A model generated the notes under the pieces. It did not search any database. It was not told where the DNA came from and was given only the letters and a program-made list of their open reading frames with translations. Positions 47,117 through 60,745 of a stretch of 64,000 nt of DNA are shown piece by piece. The stretch covers positions 1,240,001 through 1,304,000 of the forward strand of contig JACCLO010000009.1 in assembly GCA_029448655.1 (NCBI GenBank), in the 5' to 3' direction. The DNA comes from Wolfiporia cocos (taxonomy: Eukaryota; Basidiomycota; Agaricomycetes; Polyporales; Phaeolaceae). Both the position numbers and the translations under genes were made by a program. Position 1 is the first letter of the stretch; each line of letters opens with the position of its first letter.

Positions 47117-47629
47117 TTTTGTCACTGGTACGATCCCAGATAATGTGTGTGCAGTGAAGGTGGAAGTCGAGGACAGGGTATGCACGTTGTGGCTAATAGC
47201 CTTGAGAGCGCGATTACTAATTTCTAACTACTGCTCGTGGGAAAGTTGCTAATTTGTACCAATCGTAAGCAATGCAACGCTTCCTTTCCTCCTCCCCTGC
47301 CCTCCAATTGCGTCGCTGGTATTAGCAGTCTGAGGCCGCCCCTATGCATGACACAGGGTATCACCAAGTCCTGCTTCTTGTCAAGCGTTTCGCTAATTGA
47401 CCTATCTTCTGGACGGCACCTGCTCGAGTGGGACATCTGCTTCTGGAAGCGGAACGTCATTGATTCATCGCCTGTTGCTTCTCTGGCCTCCGTATGTGAG
47501 GTTGCGCGCGCACACGTTTGACTCTATTGTGTTTGCTTTGAGTCCAGCGGTCCAGCAGGTGAGCATTGCTGGCGGGCCTGCCCAGGTTTGGCCGTTTGGA
47601 CTTCGAATGCTGAATTCGAGACAGCTCCA
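47117..47629. promoter_or_regulatory. 513-bp bidirectional promoter region
   Basis: It separates the starts of eIF3g (minus) and the tocopherol-cyclase-like gene (plus). Pyrimidine tracts lie near 47,280-47,300. No clear TATA box. Confidence 0.5.
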
Positions 47630-48781
47630 ATGATGGGACTAGCGTTCATTTGGCTATTTCCACTTGCTCTTGTGAAGACACTGGTCGATATCGTATGGCA
47701 CGCGCTCGGTTTCGCTAATGTCGTCCAACAAGAAGATCATTTCGCACCTCATCCTTCAGCCGGCTTCGAGGGCTACTACTCACGCACGCAGCTGGCTGAT
47801 GGTGGTACCCTAGCAATCGTGTTCTGCTGGGTGAAACATGCAAAGGACCGAGGAAACCTCGTTTTCTTATCTTACGCCCCGGCAGATGAGGATGGGCCGC
47901 CTCCATTCACATTCGAGCTCTATCCTGAGCGACTTGACGCTGAAGTTCTCACCGAATCCACGGAGGGGTTGGCCTCATTTGTCCTCCGAGCTTCAGGGGT
48001 CGGAATGATGACGGTCACACCAACTAGCGTAGAATATGCCATCTCCCTTCCGGACGAAACGTTGACCTTGAATCTTCGACTCAAGAACCGTCGCTCGTGG
48101 TCTCCATCAACTCCCTTGGAGGGCCCTATGGGGCCATTGGCACATCTTTCCCCTTTCTTGCCGCTGAATTGGCACGTATACTCGACTGGTAGCAAATGCG
48201 AATACATTGTCGCATTCAGAGACCAAACGCGTCTTGGAGACGGCAGGACCCATCTAGAGAAGAACTGGGGCAAGTCTTTCCCGAGCGGGTGGATCTGGAG
48301 TCAAGCGTCTGAAGACGAGAGAGCTATTAGTCTTGCTGGTGGTTCTGCCCTCCCCGGGGTTCAAGCATACCTCGTTGGGTATCGGTCGGCCCATTATCAG
48401 TGGGACTTCCGCCCGCCATTTTCCGTCAGCATAGGATCTCTCTCTCCCTTCATGAAAGTGAAGCACAGTAGCAGAGATGGGACTGTTGACCTGGAGGTCC
48501 GCACTTGGCTCCGCAAGCTGATTGTCAATATCAAGGCTCCTGTCGGCTCATTTCTTGGTCTCCCGGCACCCCTGCCAGAGGGGCATCGTCCTCGGTTCGC
48601 CTTCGAGAGCTTCCGAGCTACGATGTACGTGGGACTTTATACGCGCCGCTGGCCATGGGAAGAATGGACATGTGTAGAAGCGGATTCGTGCGGAACGACT
48701 CGGGAAGGACGACCCAGCTGTGCCCTTGAGTTTGGCGGCGCGTTTTGCCATTTGGTCCAGGAAGACCAGAAGCGCGCTTGA
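47630..48781 (+). CDS. tocopherol-cyclase-like protein
   Basis: Single-exon gene of 383 aa, start at MMGLAF (47630); an upstream in-frame extension to 47588 begins with TTG and is not used. The first 25 residues form a hydrophobic segment (signal anchor or peptide). The middle and C-terminal parts resemble the tocopherol cyclase/CrtC-like beta-barrel fold: LEKNWGKSFPSGWIWSQA matches the family mark EKNWG..FP..W.W.Q, followed by YLVGYRSAHYQWDFRPPF. Fungi do not make tocopherol, so the substrate is unknown; a lipid or secondary-metabolite cyclisation or binding role is inference. Confidence 0.8.
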   Translation: MMGLAFIWLFPLALVKTLVDIVWHALGFANVVQQEDHFAPHPSAGFEGYYSRTQLADGGTLAIVFCWVKHAKDRGNLVFLSYAPADEDGPPPFTFELYPERLDAEVLTESTEGLASFVLRASGVGMMTVTPTSVEYAISLPDETLTLNLRLKNRRSWSPSTPLEGPMGPLAHLSPFLPLNWHVYSTGSKCEYIVAFRDQTRLGDGRTHLEKNWGKSFPSGWIWSQASEDERAISLAGGSALPGVQAYLVGYRSAHYQWDFRPPFSVSIGSLSPFMKVKHSSRDGTVDLEVRTWLRKLIVNIKAPVGSFLGLPAPLPEGHRPRFAFESFRATMYVGLYTRRWPWEEWTCVEADSCGTTREGRPSCALEFGGAFCHLVQEDQKRA

Positions 48782-49357
48782 TCAGCTCTTGCCTAAAGCA
48801 CCATGGCTGCAGCTTTGGTATGCTTCAAACATGTACCTTACGATCCTCGCTGATCACTATCTCAGATGGATTTCGTGTTGTGGCGGTCTGTAGGTGCTCG
48901 GACGTATTCCAAGTTCAACCAGTTCGCGTCTGTACGTAGTCAATGCGTATCAATAATCAATATCATTGCGAGTGGTACCTCCAAGAATGCGTCGGTGTGT
49001 TTACCTCGTCGATGTTGAACTAGCACATTCGCTTGCCGCCTTGCAATTCAGTGAATCGCTTATGGGAGCACGTGATAGTCTGGGTTCTATCCAAGTCGGC
49101 CGGTCCAGGAGTGGCAGGAGACAAGGGTCATATGGCCTCTCGGACTCGTCAGATGTCCAGCTCACTCCAGGCTTCTGACTTAGAACAGACGGATCCGCTT
49201 AAAGGTCCACGGGCACTTCTTGATGGACCCTATATAAACTTCCCTCTCTGTCTTCCCACTCTCCCATAACCTCCCACCAGCACGAGATAGGCGTGTTGGC
49301 GACACCCTCCGCAACTGTTAGACTCCTCATATACTCTATTCCCCGTCGTCGGCGACC
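48782..49357. other. intergenic with TATA box
   Basis: TATATAAAC at 49231-49239 stands about 120 bp before the ATG of the next gene. Nothing else seen. Confidence 0.55.
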
Positions 49358-49817
49358 ATGTCCGAGGGTAGCAGTGTTGCGTCCATTGAGATTAACGACG
49401 CCCTCTTCTGCCCACACTTCAAGGAGGTCGTGAGTAGCTGTTCACCTGAAATTTCTGTTCAGCTGAGCGGCTACTCATTAGTGCACCGATTGCTCTTTCG
49501 ACGGGAGGGAAGAGAATGATGCCTTCTTTGGTGTGCGTCTCAGCATACGCTATCATCAGGGGCCGTCGAGTCTTACGCCACTTTCCAGTTCGACCCCATA
49601 GACCGTGAAGGCATTGAAGCCCCTACCTCCAGCATAAACAAGGAAGGCCAGTATCAGTGCAAGAAGCATGGCTCCACCGGTGAGCCCGTTCGCTGGCATT
49701 TCACGTTGCATATATTAATCACAAACATGCTTAGGCTGTAGTCAGTGCTATGGATGGAAGAAGCAGATCACGAGAGCGAGGACCGCCGCTAAGAAGGCGG
49801 GCAAGAAGTCGTCGTGA
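49358..49817 (+). CDS. small Cys-rich protein with two CxxC-type pairs, probable zinc binder
   Basis: Four exons: 49358-49429, 49482-49530, 49560-49679 and 49735-49817; 107 aa, phases agree. Cysteines come in an order that suits zinc: FCPHFKEVCTDCSFDGRE near the N terminus and QCKKHGSTGCSQCYGWK near the C terminus. The C-terminal tail ARTAAKKAGKKSS is basic and could bind nucleic acid or serve as a nuclear signal. The intron at 49531-49559 is only 29 nt, unusually short. I do not recognise a named family; similar small proteins are common in agaricomycetes by general impression. Confidence 0.75.
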
Positions 49818-50163
49818 ACAGCTCGACGTCAACATAGTTATAAAGAGTGCAACGGCCGCTCCGTGCCGTTATGTAGGATTAATACTGTATTATAACACGA
49901 AGCACTCGTATATCATGATGCATGGGCACGAGCCAGAGGAATGATGAGACAAACATGCGATAGGACCGAACTGTCTTGCCGGTTAATGCGTCACTCCCCA
50001 GTCTTGATGTAAGTAGTCAGCACAGGGCACGATATTGATGTGACATGCGCCGACATGACCGGGTTGTGAGTGTGCTATGGATGATTATAGCAGTTCTTGC
50101 CCTCGGGGCTAATGTACAATACATATATGCTCGTCACTACTATTATTTCAACCGAGAGTTCGT
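49818..50163. other. intergenic between convergent genes
   Basis: 3' flanks of the Cys-rich gene and cystathionine gamma-lyase. Nothing else seen. Confidence 0.6.
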
Positions 50164-51572
50164 CTATGCATAGTGCTTGTGCCCAACGCCGACAGCGGCT
50201 GCCAGTGCCTGCTCTACGTCAGCGACGAGATCATCCTCGTCCTCAACACCGACGGAGAGACGAATGAGATTGTCGCCGATACCCAGCAGCGCCCGTTCCG
50301 CAGGAGGAATGCTGCCATGGGTCATCTGCGCAGGGAGCTCTGCAAGACTCTCGACACCTCCAAGCGACTCTGCAAGGGTGAACAACCGAGTAGTCGTTAG
50401 GAATTTGTTCGCCTCCTCCGCTCCTCCGCGGATCCTGAACGAAATCATGCCGCTGTACGGGAATCCGCCCTCATCGTCGCGGGTCATGTACTGGTCGACG
50501 AACTTGCGTGCATGCGGGGAGAGCGAGCGATACGCGAGGTCATTCCGGGGATGCGAGGCGAGTCCTGGGTAGATGACCTCCTCGACGTACGGGGAGCGCT
50601 CCAGCGCGCGCGCAACGGCAAGCGCGTTCGTGCCGTGAGTCTTCATGCGAAGGTGAAGCGTCTTTGCGCCGCGCTGGGCGAGCCAGCAGTCGTACGCACT
50701 CGGAACGGCGCCGATAGCGTTCTGCAGGAATCGCAGTTTCTCGACGAGTGCTTCGTGCCCTGCGGGGAGGATGAGCGCGCCCATGACGACGTCCGAGTGT
50801 CCGTTCACATATTTCGTCAAGCTGTGCATGACGATGTCCGCACCCTGCAGCAGGGGCGACGAGTAGAACGGAGACAAGAACGTGTTGTCGACGAGCACGA
50901 GGGGTGAAGAAGGCGCGGCGCGTGCCAGAGACACGATCCGCGTGATGTCGACAAGACGAAGTGTTGGGTTCGTGGGTGATTCTATCCAGACCAACTATTT
51001 CATCATTGGCTGTGAGCAGTCTAATTGCGGACCGAGGAGGGCGTCAATGCTAACCTTCGTGTTGGGACGGAAAGCCGCTGAAATGGTTTCATCGTCTGCA
51101 TTCTCCAGGTCTACGAATGTTGTCTCAAGTCCTTGGTTTTCTTTGGCGACACGCGACATGTAGCGGAATGTCCCCCCATAGACGTCGTTCACGCTGACGA
51201 TGTGCGCGTTGGGGCCGAGGGATTGCAGGACTGTTGCGGTCGTCGACGAGCCCGAGGCAAACCCGAGTGCGTATGCACCGCCGGCTTCCAAGGAAGCGAG
51301 AGTCGCCTCGAGCGCGTTACGGTTGGGGTTGCCTGAGCGGGAGTATTCAAAGCCCTGCGTGGCTTGTTGTCAATATCGACCGTGATATCAACCCAGCGAA
51401 CATAGCATGCCTTGTGGTTCCCAACGCCATTCTGCTTATACGTCGTACTCAGCGAGATTGCGGGGATGACGGCCCCCGTCTCCGGGCTTGGATCTGACCC
51501 AACATGGATGGCTCTGGTGCCAAAGCTGTCTCCATGTGGCTTCTTGATACCGTTGAGGATGCTGGGAGACAT
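50164..51572 (-). CDS. CYS3: cystathionine gamma-lyase (PLP enzyme)
   Basis: Cytosolic PLP enzyme of reverse transsulfuration: cystathionine to cysteine, 2-oxobutyrate and ammonia. Exons 51572-51411, 51354-51055 and 50994-50164; 430 aa. Family marks: FGTRAIHVG.DP...TGAVIPAISLSTTY, YSRSGNPNR, FASGSSTTATVLQ, VDNTFLSP and the PLP lysine in SLTKYVNGHSD (about Lys215), then QNAIGAVPSAYDCWLA..G.KTL.LRM. The C-terminal GGVESLAELPAQMTH favours lyase/synthase members over methionine gamma-lyase; cystathionine gamma-synthase is less likely because it usually has an N-terminal extension. Intron 1 appears to start with GC (AAG|GCATGC), as only this gives KGFEYSRSGN across the junction. Confidence 0.95.
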
Positions 51573-52179
51573 GGTGAAGATTTAACCACCAGCTATCACA
51601 AGAGATGTAAGGATAAGGAGGGCTGAAACAAATTTCCAGGTCTTATACCCCCGCATACGGGACGGTTGCGGCAGCATGACGAGATCGGTGTGGTCGCTGA
51701 CGAGCAAGCGCCCGCCGCTTGCGCATACTGTCGCCAACCTCCCCAGCCGCTGGCATGACAAACCAATGGACGGAACTTGCGGTTGGCCAATTTAATCGTT
51801 ATCATTGCCTCCGTGAGCGATGCGATGTTTATGTCCTTCTTCCTGCGGGCAATCGCCACATTTATTGCAGAGCGGCAAATGATTTTCTTAAAGCGCAAGA
51901 CGAGTGGTGACGCAATTTTCGCGCGTGAATGTTCGCGATTGATCATCACGCGAGGCTTGGGCTTGAATCGTTTGGAAAGTCTGAAGTCAAATCATCCCTT
52001 TGCTCTTGGCTGTGCCATTGACAATGGTATCCGGTCACGCGGGAAAGCTATGTAGCAGTCAGGTTGCCGTTTATCTCATCTGACAACACAGCTCCTTGTA
52101 TGGATGAGAAGAAGCCCACAGTGTTCGTACATGCGAAACCGAAACAATTACAAGCAACGCGAAACAGGACCCCCGGCAT
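51573..52179. other. intergenic, 0.6 kb
   Basis: 5' flank of cystathionine gamma-lyase and 3' flank of the CSN3 gene. Short ORFs only. Confidence 0.5.
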
Positions 52180-53964
52180 TTACGAGTATGGCGCATCATC
52201 TACCCACCCGGTCGCCCCACCTGAATGCACCACATCCTCGTCCGGCCAGCTGCTGGCTTCGTCTTTGTGTTTGACAGCCTGCCAGTGCGAGGTGAATGAC
52301 TCTTGCTAAATATGCGAGCGATGGCATGAAACAGACCTTCGTGAGATAGTCCTTGTTGGCGTTCATCGCCCTCTCCATGTCGTACAGAATGCGGGTCTGC
52401 TCCTGCGCTTGCTTGAGCAGTGCATCTATGTCCCTTTTCGAGAACTGTGGCACTGGATCGGAGAACGTCACCGTCCCATCTGCCGAGATACTCGCGCTTA
52501 TTTCGTCCGACTCGATCTGCGTTATCAGGGTGAGAGCTCAGCTCAATGACATCGTCATACTAAGCTTACCATGCTGACGACGATCGCGCGCACTTCGTCT
52601 TCGCTATCGACCCCAACCTCCCGAGCAATATCAGATAACCCGAGCGTCAGATACGTGGCTGTTAGCTTCTTGATCAGCCATCGCGGTGCGCGTTCAATGG
52701 TTTGGTGGATCAGCCCGGTGTTTTTTTCCTGCAATGCAACTGAGTATCACAAACGCGATCGCTGGACAACTCCATCTAGACCTTCTGGAACAGCTCAGTG
52801 TCCTTCTGGATCGCAGCATACAGTATTTGTCGCTGTTGAGGATATATCTTGAGGAACTGGCCATATGATGAGTTCTTGAGGAGGCGCTGCAGTGTCGGGT
52901 TGGTATACTTCGGAGGCGGAATAGTCTACGTGATGGTATGAGAATATACAACCACAATCACACCAAGAAACGCACGACTCACCTTGCCGTACAGGATAAG
53001 CTGCACGAGGACGAGCTTCTTTGACGCCTCCAATTGCACAGCCGCAGGTACCTGCGCAGGTGAGCTTGCACAGATTTCAAAGAACTCCTCTGCTTCCCGC
53101 CAACGCTTGAGTGCACCAAATGCAACACCACCCGCATAGTGATAGACGAGGTTATCGTTGTACGTGAGGTTCGACACTTTCAAATCCACGAAGGTTATTG
53201 GTACAGTTAGGACTGGCAGAGCTGTCGTGTAATGCTTTGTTGCGACGCAGGCCTGCGAAGCATGTTCATGCAACCGTTCGGAGTCACGTAGGGCAACTTA
53301 CCGTTAGGAAGATCGGATGCAGCGTCGTCAGATACGACAACGACGGTGGGTATCGCGTAATAAGGTTGCTAAGCGCACCAAGAACCGCCTTGACCTTCGT
53401 TCAAGAGTTAGCATCATATGTGATGAGACTTATACTTACTCACGTTTCCTTGCACTTCTGTCGAAATTTGCTTCGCCAGCGAGGTGACTAGAGAAGAGGA
53501 GAGATATCACATTATGCTCTGCCTGATAGCTGCACAGAGAAATACCGCGATCCGGCGCCAGACGTGCTTGTGCGGGGTCAAAACGGCTGCAGAAACCTTC
53601 TATGATTTCGAGAGAGGGCCTCTGGCTGGCTGGGAGTTGCAATCGCGCCAATCTGCGCGCGTGCCATACGCGTCAGCACTGAGCCACACTCACCCAACCG
53701 TGGTCCTTACAGAATATAGAGATATGGGAGCGTGTGGCGCTCTGCATCGAGAACCTCCAGCGGGTCCTGACCATTACTCAAGTTCGAGGTCAAGGCGGAC
53801 TCTCGCGCATCCTTCGTCGTGAAGTCTTTCAGAAGGACGCTGTGCTCAGCCACATTCTGGCTCGCGGTGATGGCGTTGACCAACTCGTCTATTGTGACAG
53901 GTGATCTCCCTAAGGCATAAGCGGCGGCAGTCGATAGTGCAGACGATGATCCCGCGGCGTTCAT
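52180..53964 (-). CDS. CSN3: COP9 signalosome subunit 3
   Basis: PCI-domain subunit of the COP9 signalosome, which removes Nedd8 from cullins. Nine exons, first 53964-53711, last ones 52728-52570, 52516-52337 and 52278-52180; about 449 aa, phases checked by translation. The N-terminal half is helical repeat (VKAVLGALSNLITRYPPSL, then SNLTYNDNLVYHYAGGVAFG, a conserved CSN3 segment). The PCI region follows: KNSSYGQFLKIYP, LTATYLTLGLSDIA, EDEVRAIVVSMIESDEISASI. A coiled stretch (ALLKQAQEQTRILYDMERAM) comes before an acidic, Gly/Ser tail ending PYS. Good match in length and order to fungal CSN3. Confidence 0.9.
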
Positions 53965-54541
53965 GGTGGTAGTATCCAGAGAGCAAAGCCGCTTCCCTGA
54001 GGATGAAGCGTGCGTCCTATAATATAAGCGCCATACAGCCCTTTACAGCCACTCCTCCGGGCGCTTGATGCCTCGTTAACCTCTCGGCTGACCTGCTCAG
54101 CGAAGAACATCAGCTTATCCGATGTATTGCTCGTATCTGGATCTCTACATCCGACTCGCGTCACGTCTGTGTCGCTCAGTAGCAAGAAAACCTGCTCAGA
54201 TCCAGAAAGCACTGCAAATACACATCCCGTGACTGCACAGGTTTCCTTGGATTCCTGCGTCCTCCGAAGTCACCGATGTACCTTCACCACGCAGGAATCG
54301 GCCATGTAGCTACGGCCATAGCGTGTTGTCTCTGTCATCCAGCAGCGAGTCAGGGTAGTTTGCGTGTGATGCAGTGACCTATTACTGTACGACCGCCCGC
54401 TGCTGAGAAATACACGCCTGAAGTGTTGATCCCAGCTACCCGACTGAGAGCGAAGTCACGGAATCGGGCAACGTCTGCAAGGGGCAAAGATCCGGGGTCG
54501 CCGTGTCGGGCAGCGACGAGCGCATGTGCGTCATAGTTCAC
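53961..54541 (-). other. possible small gene, splicing unresolved
   Basis: Two open pieces read leftwards: 54541-54350 (MNYDAHALVAARHG...VYFSAAGGRTVIG) and 54212-53961 (AVLSGSEQVFLLLSD, LMFFAEQVSREV). Both look protein-like, and the second resembles a longin or roadblock-type beta-alpha pattern, but I found no intron that joins them with correct length, and the second overlaps the CSN3 start. It may be a real small trafficking-type protein or a pseudogene. Confidence 0.35.
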
Positions 54542-54632
54542 ACGATCGTGCGCGTTATAAGAGCTGCCCCGGTCCGCTCCTCCTCATCTATCTCGACTGA
54601 TCCCCCCTCATCACCACCCCGTCTGTATCATC

Positions 54633-56685
<2,053 letters not shown>

Positions 56686-57097
56686 CTACGTCATGTGTAT
56701 GCCCGATTCTAGGGGAGGTTGAGATACACATATCAAGAATGAAGTCAGAAGTGGTCTTAAGAATTGTACAGGAATCACAATTGAACTAGCGGTCCCTTTT
56801 GAAGCTTGTGTGCACAAAAGCTTTTGCTTGACGTGACGGGTTGAACTCTGCATAACAGGATCAAGGGAAAATTCAGGCCGGTTGGCATCAGAAGGCGGGG
56901 TATCGAACAGAAACACTAGCGCTAGACAATATTCGGCGGGGAAAGGAAGACACTAGTGTCACCATTTCGCCCGAGTCATGTGCGAATGACCAACAGATTA
57001 TATGGAATCAACGCATGAAAGATCAAACTCTCCTGGATAATTGGTGTCTCTTGTGAATCGCATAATACTTCTACTGAGTACTGAGTACTGACCATCG
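56686..57097. other. intergenic, contains TACTGAG microsatellite
   Basis: 3' flank of PGI1. The motif CTGAGTACTGAGTACTG near 57,071 recurs near 62,090 together with about 25 bases before it. Confidence 0.5.
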
Positions 57098-57572
57098 TTG
57101 CACATGCTGATCTCCATGACTTGCCAAACTGTAAACAGGTGTTGTCCGCAAAACGCGTGATGTAGATACTAGTCCGAATCAAAACAATGGCAAAGTTGAG
57201 TACTATCTTGCGGCCGCCCGTATGCATAACCAAATGCGATCCCGACTGTTCAAGTAAAGCTATTTGACTGCAACATATGAAACTCATGTACTGTGTGAAA
57301 CGTTCAAAGTGTGCGCGGGCATGGCGGGTGCGATCCTGTCCCCAAATACTGTAATGCGAAGTGTTGAATTAGGCATTTCACACCCGATTGTGGAAGGAGG
57401 GAACAGCTGATGGTATCTAGTCGAAGGTTATGTAAATAGATATCACAAGCTTCAGTTTATAGCATTGGCTGTTTATGGTAGTTACCTTGAGTGTGGTATG
57501 TGGCAGCGAGCCCACCTCAACGCGTTCATAGCTGTTCCACTTACATAAATCATGTCATGTAGTACGCGTACA
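57098..57572. repeat. direct repeat, copy 1 (left of the monooxygenase gene)
   Basis: Matches 60197-60600 in the same order and orientation: ATGCTGATCTCCATG, GCGATCCTGTCCCCA, TGTGGAAGGAGGGAACA, GAAGGTTATGTAAATA, ATAGCATTGGCTGTT and ATCATGTAGTAC are shared blocks. Similarity falls off at the ends and small indels occur. No coding seen. Confidence 0.8.
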
Positions 57573-57958
57573 CACTCGATCATGTACGGATCATCTGTGA
57601 TAATGTAAGTTACGACACATCATATACATACTTGTGACGGAACGCCACAATGCGCCACACCCGCGGGCTAGATAATCGGCATCCGTAGATACAGTCTCCG
57701 ATTCGTATTGTATACTTCCTCGGCCGCCCCCATATCGTGCGATAGCCTCGTGTACCCCTCGCTTACCGGCTCTCCCTTGAGCAGACGTTAGTAACGCCGA
57801 CACTGCTCGCGGTCTCGCCTCCGCTCCCAACGCGCCTTAGCTTGTCCTGTCCCATCTCGTCCCGACTCGCCTACTCTGCCTCGCGCCCGTCACACCACTG
57901 TCAATCTACACTGTGCGTCATCTCGGCAATTCTCAAGTATTGTGCGTCGTTTGCTACC
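57573..57958. other. 5' flank of the monooxygenase gene
   Basis: Pyrimidine-rich leader before 57,959; nothing else seen. Confidence 0.5.
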
Positions 57959-60075
57959 ATGTCCGACTCTCGCAAACGAGTTGCCATCATAGGTGGCTAT
58001 CGTAGTTCTACATGTTCCTGTCTATCGCTCACCACCATTCACCATCTTCAGGTGGGGGACAAGCTGGTCTTGTGGCATACAGGCATATGATAAAATACCC
58101 GACTCTTGAACCCGTGATTTTCGACGCCGCACCCTCTCTGGGTGGAATATGGTCTGCAGATCATCCATATCATCGCACACTCATGACTACAAACATTTCT
58201 CGGCACGCCTGTGCTTTCTCTGACGTCCCTTGGCTAGCGGATGGAGGACGCGAGAGGAAAGACGTCTTCCAGTATTCTGGAGACATGGGACGTTTTCTTA
58301 ACGTGTATGCGCAATGCTTCCTCCGCAAGAACGATATCAGACTGAATACAAGGGTGATCGAGGTGGACTATCGCTTTGGGCGGTGGCATGTAAGAAGCAT
58401 GCGGAATGGGGAGACCGACACGCAGGACGAGGTGTATGATTACCTGATCATTGCCACGGGCTTCTTCTCGACTCCCTACATCCCCGATCTTCCTGGAATC
58501 GATGGTTCTCCGGTTCGTATTGAGCACTCTTCTGTCTTCAAGAATCCGGATGAGTATGCGGGCAAGACTGTTGCTGTAGTGGGAGGCTCTCTATCTGCTG
58601 TAGAAGTCAGCGGAGCACTTTCTCCTCACGCCTCGACGATCCATCACATTACTTCAAGGCCTTTCTACGTCTTACCGCTCTACGCACCCGTCGGCCTCTC
58701 CTCTAAACCGCCATTTATACCTTGGAACTTCGTCTCATACAGGAGAGCAGATCTTGCCGGCCGTCGTACGGAGGTAGTCAATCCAACTGCTCGCGACAAC
58801 CAGAGGAAACACCGTTACCTTCAGTCATTGTTCCCTGACGATCCACTACCTTCTTTCAGCTTCGACACCAGCACCCCTCCACAGATCGGCATATCCGATT
58901 CCTACAGAGGCGGGATTCGGACAGGAGTCGTGCAGACATATCTCGCGAGACTCGCCTCGATCGATCCGAATACCGAAGAGCTAGTCTTGTCCACAGGAGA
59001 ACGAATCAACCCTCCAGACGTTATCATTCTCTGCACTGGTTATAGCGTATCACTACCATACCTTTCGCAAAGTGTCCTTGATGCGATTGGTTTCCAGCCG
59101 GAAAACCACAGCGTTCCCTTCCTCTCTCATCGCCTTGTGCTCCATCCTGACATGCCGAATGCAGGGTTCGTAGGAATGTACCGAGGATCTTACTACGGAA
59201 TTATTGAGCTCCAAGCACGCTACCTAGCAGCATTGTTCTCTGGAGCTCAGACATGGCCCTCAGAAGATGAGATGAGGAAAGGTGTCGCCTTGGAGGAGAG
59301 TATCCGAGAGGCTTCCAGCAAGTCGGGCATCCAGTTCCCTCACGGCGACTATGTTGGCCTATTCGAGAGTTACGCTGACCTGCTTAATATCCCGATGTCC
59401 GACGTAGACTATGTGGTGGCCGCAAATTACCCGCTCACAGTCACAGATGGAGTAATACAGATCCGCCGGGATGCAGAGAATGTTTTAGCACTCTCTGAAC
59501 GAAGGACTTGGGTTCGCAATGCCATATTCCGCTCTTTGGCAGGCCGATGGAAGTTTCATCGCAAGATATACAGTGGGCGCCCTGAGATTGACGGTCGCTC
59601 TGGGGGTATCGCTACATTCCGTATGCGCCCTGCCAGCATTCTATCGACAGACGAGAATGATACGACCAAGATCGTTATCCAGGAATATTTCTATAGCGAG
59701 CGAGGGGATTCTGTATCTGCGACTGAACGCATGATACATGAGCAGCGCGAGGCCGTCTATCGATTTGATCCTGCTACCGATGTCATTGCTGTATGGAGCG
59801 TCAGTCCTGACGAGGAGAAGAACTCCCCAGATGAAGGCCGAATGGGCCGCTGGCATCACGACATCGAGAACGTTTCTCCCAATCCTGTCGATCCATCTTG
59901 GTTCGAGGAACAACGTGATCTGGATGGGTGGTTCGCATCAGGGAGCAAAATTGATTCGTGCACCACAGTCTACAAATTTGTGTTTAGTGGCGCAGAGGTG
60001 ACACAGTTCGGGATTGGATACAATGTTACAAGGCCTGGGGATAGCTTCAGCGGTGAAACATGGTACACAAGGTGA
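57959..60075 (+). CDS. flavin-containing monooxygenase fused to a DUF6314 domain
   Basis: Two exons, 57959-57992 and 58052-60075; 685 aa. The intron (59 nt) splits the FAD-binding motif: RKRVAIIG then GGQAGLVAY, giving GGGQAG. FMO/flavin-reductase marks follow: an FAD segment ending PSLGGIW, DYLIIATGFFSTPYIPDLPG, the NADPH motif VAVVGGSLSAVE, and ILCTGYSVSLPYL. The C-terminal 165 residues (from RNAIFRSLAGRWKFHRKI) are a DUF6314 domain: Trp in GRW, later QEYFYSERG, YRFD, WHHDIE, YKFVFSG and GIGYNVTRPG with W at the end. A stand-alone DUF6314 gene lies 670 bp away, convergent. Known FMOs are about 450-600 aa without this tail. The substrate is unknown; oxidation of a small lipophilic compound held by the tail is inference. 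Confidence 0.9.
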
Positions 60076-60196
60076 TGTATCTGGCCGATATGCTGAAGGC
60101 TCTCTAGTCACGACACATGCATGCTTAATGTTGAGTATAGAAACGACTGTCTTCCTAACCTCAGGCTGATTTATGAGCCTAGCATAATGTCACATC

Positions 60197-60600
60197 GTTC
60201 CATATGCTGATCTCCATGGCTTGAACAGGAGTTGCTCGCGAAACGCTTGATGAAGATACGAGTCCGAGTCAAGAGTTGAGTGAAGCTCACGTACTGTATG
60301 AAATACTGGAAGTATGCGCGAGCATTGTGGGCGCGATCCTGTCCCCATAAACTATAATGCGAAGTACCGGGCTAGGCTTGGAGAAGAAGGTGGAGCATTT
60401 CATACCCAGTTGTGGAAGGAGGGAACAATTGATCATCGGTATCTAATTGAAGGTTATGTAAATACATATCACAAGCTGCGGTTTGGCATAGCATTGGCTG
60501 TTGATGCACATGGTTGTCACCTGGGTCGGATATGTAGCAGTGAGCGCACCTCAATGCGTTCACAGTTGAGTTTCACTTCATATCATGTAGTACAACAACT
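60197..60600. repeat. direct repeat, copy 2 (right of the monooxygenase gene)
   Basis: See copy 1 at 57098-57572. It begins about 120 bp after the monooxygenase stop, in the gap between the two convergent genes. Confidence 0.8.
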
Positions 60601-60745
60601 TACGGAGACTTACATGTACGCACCAATGCTCGGCCGATGGACTCCCCTGCCGACGACTGCATGAGTCGTCCTCATAGGTTATTCGAGATCCCCAATACAA
60701 TTGCAGAATCCGCACGAATTCATGGATTGACACGAAAGCAGTACA

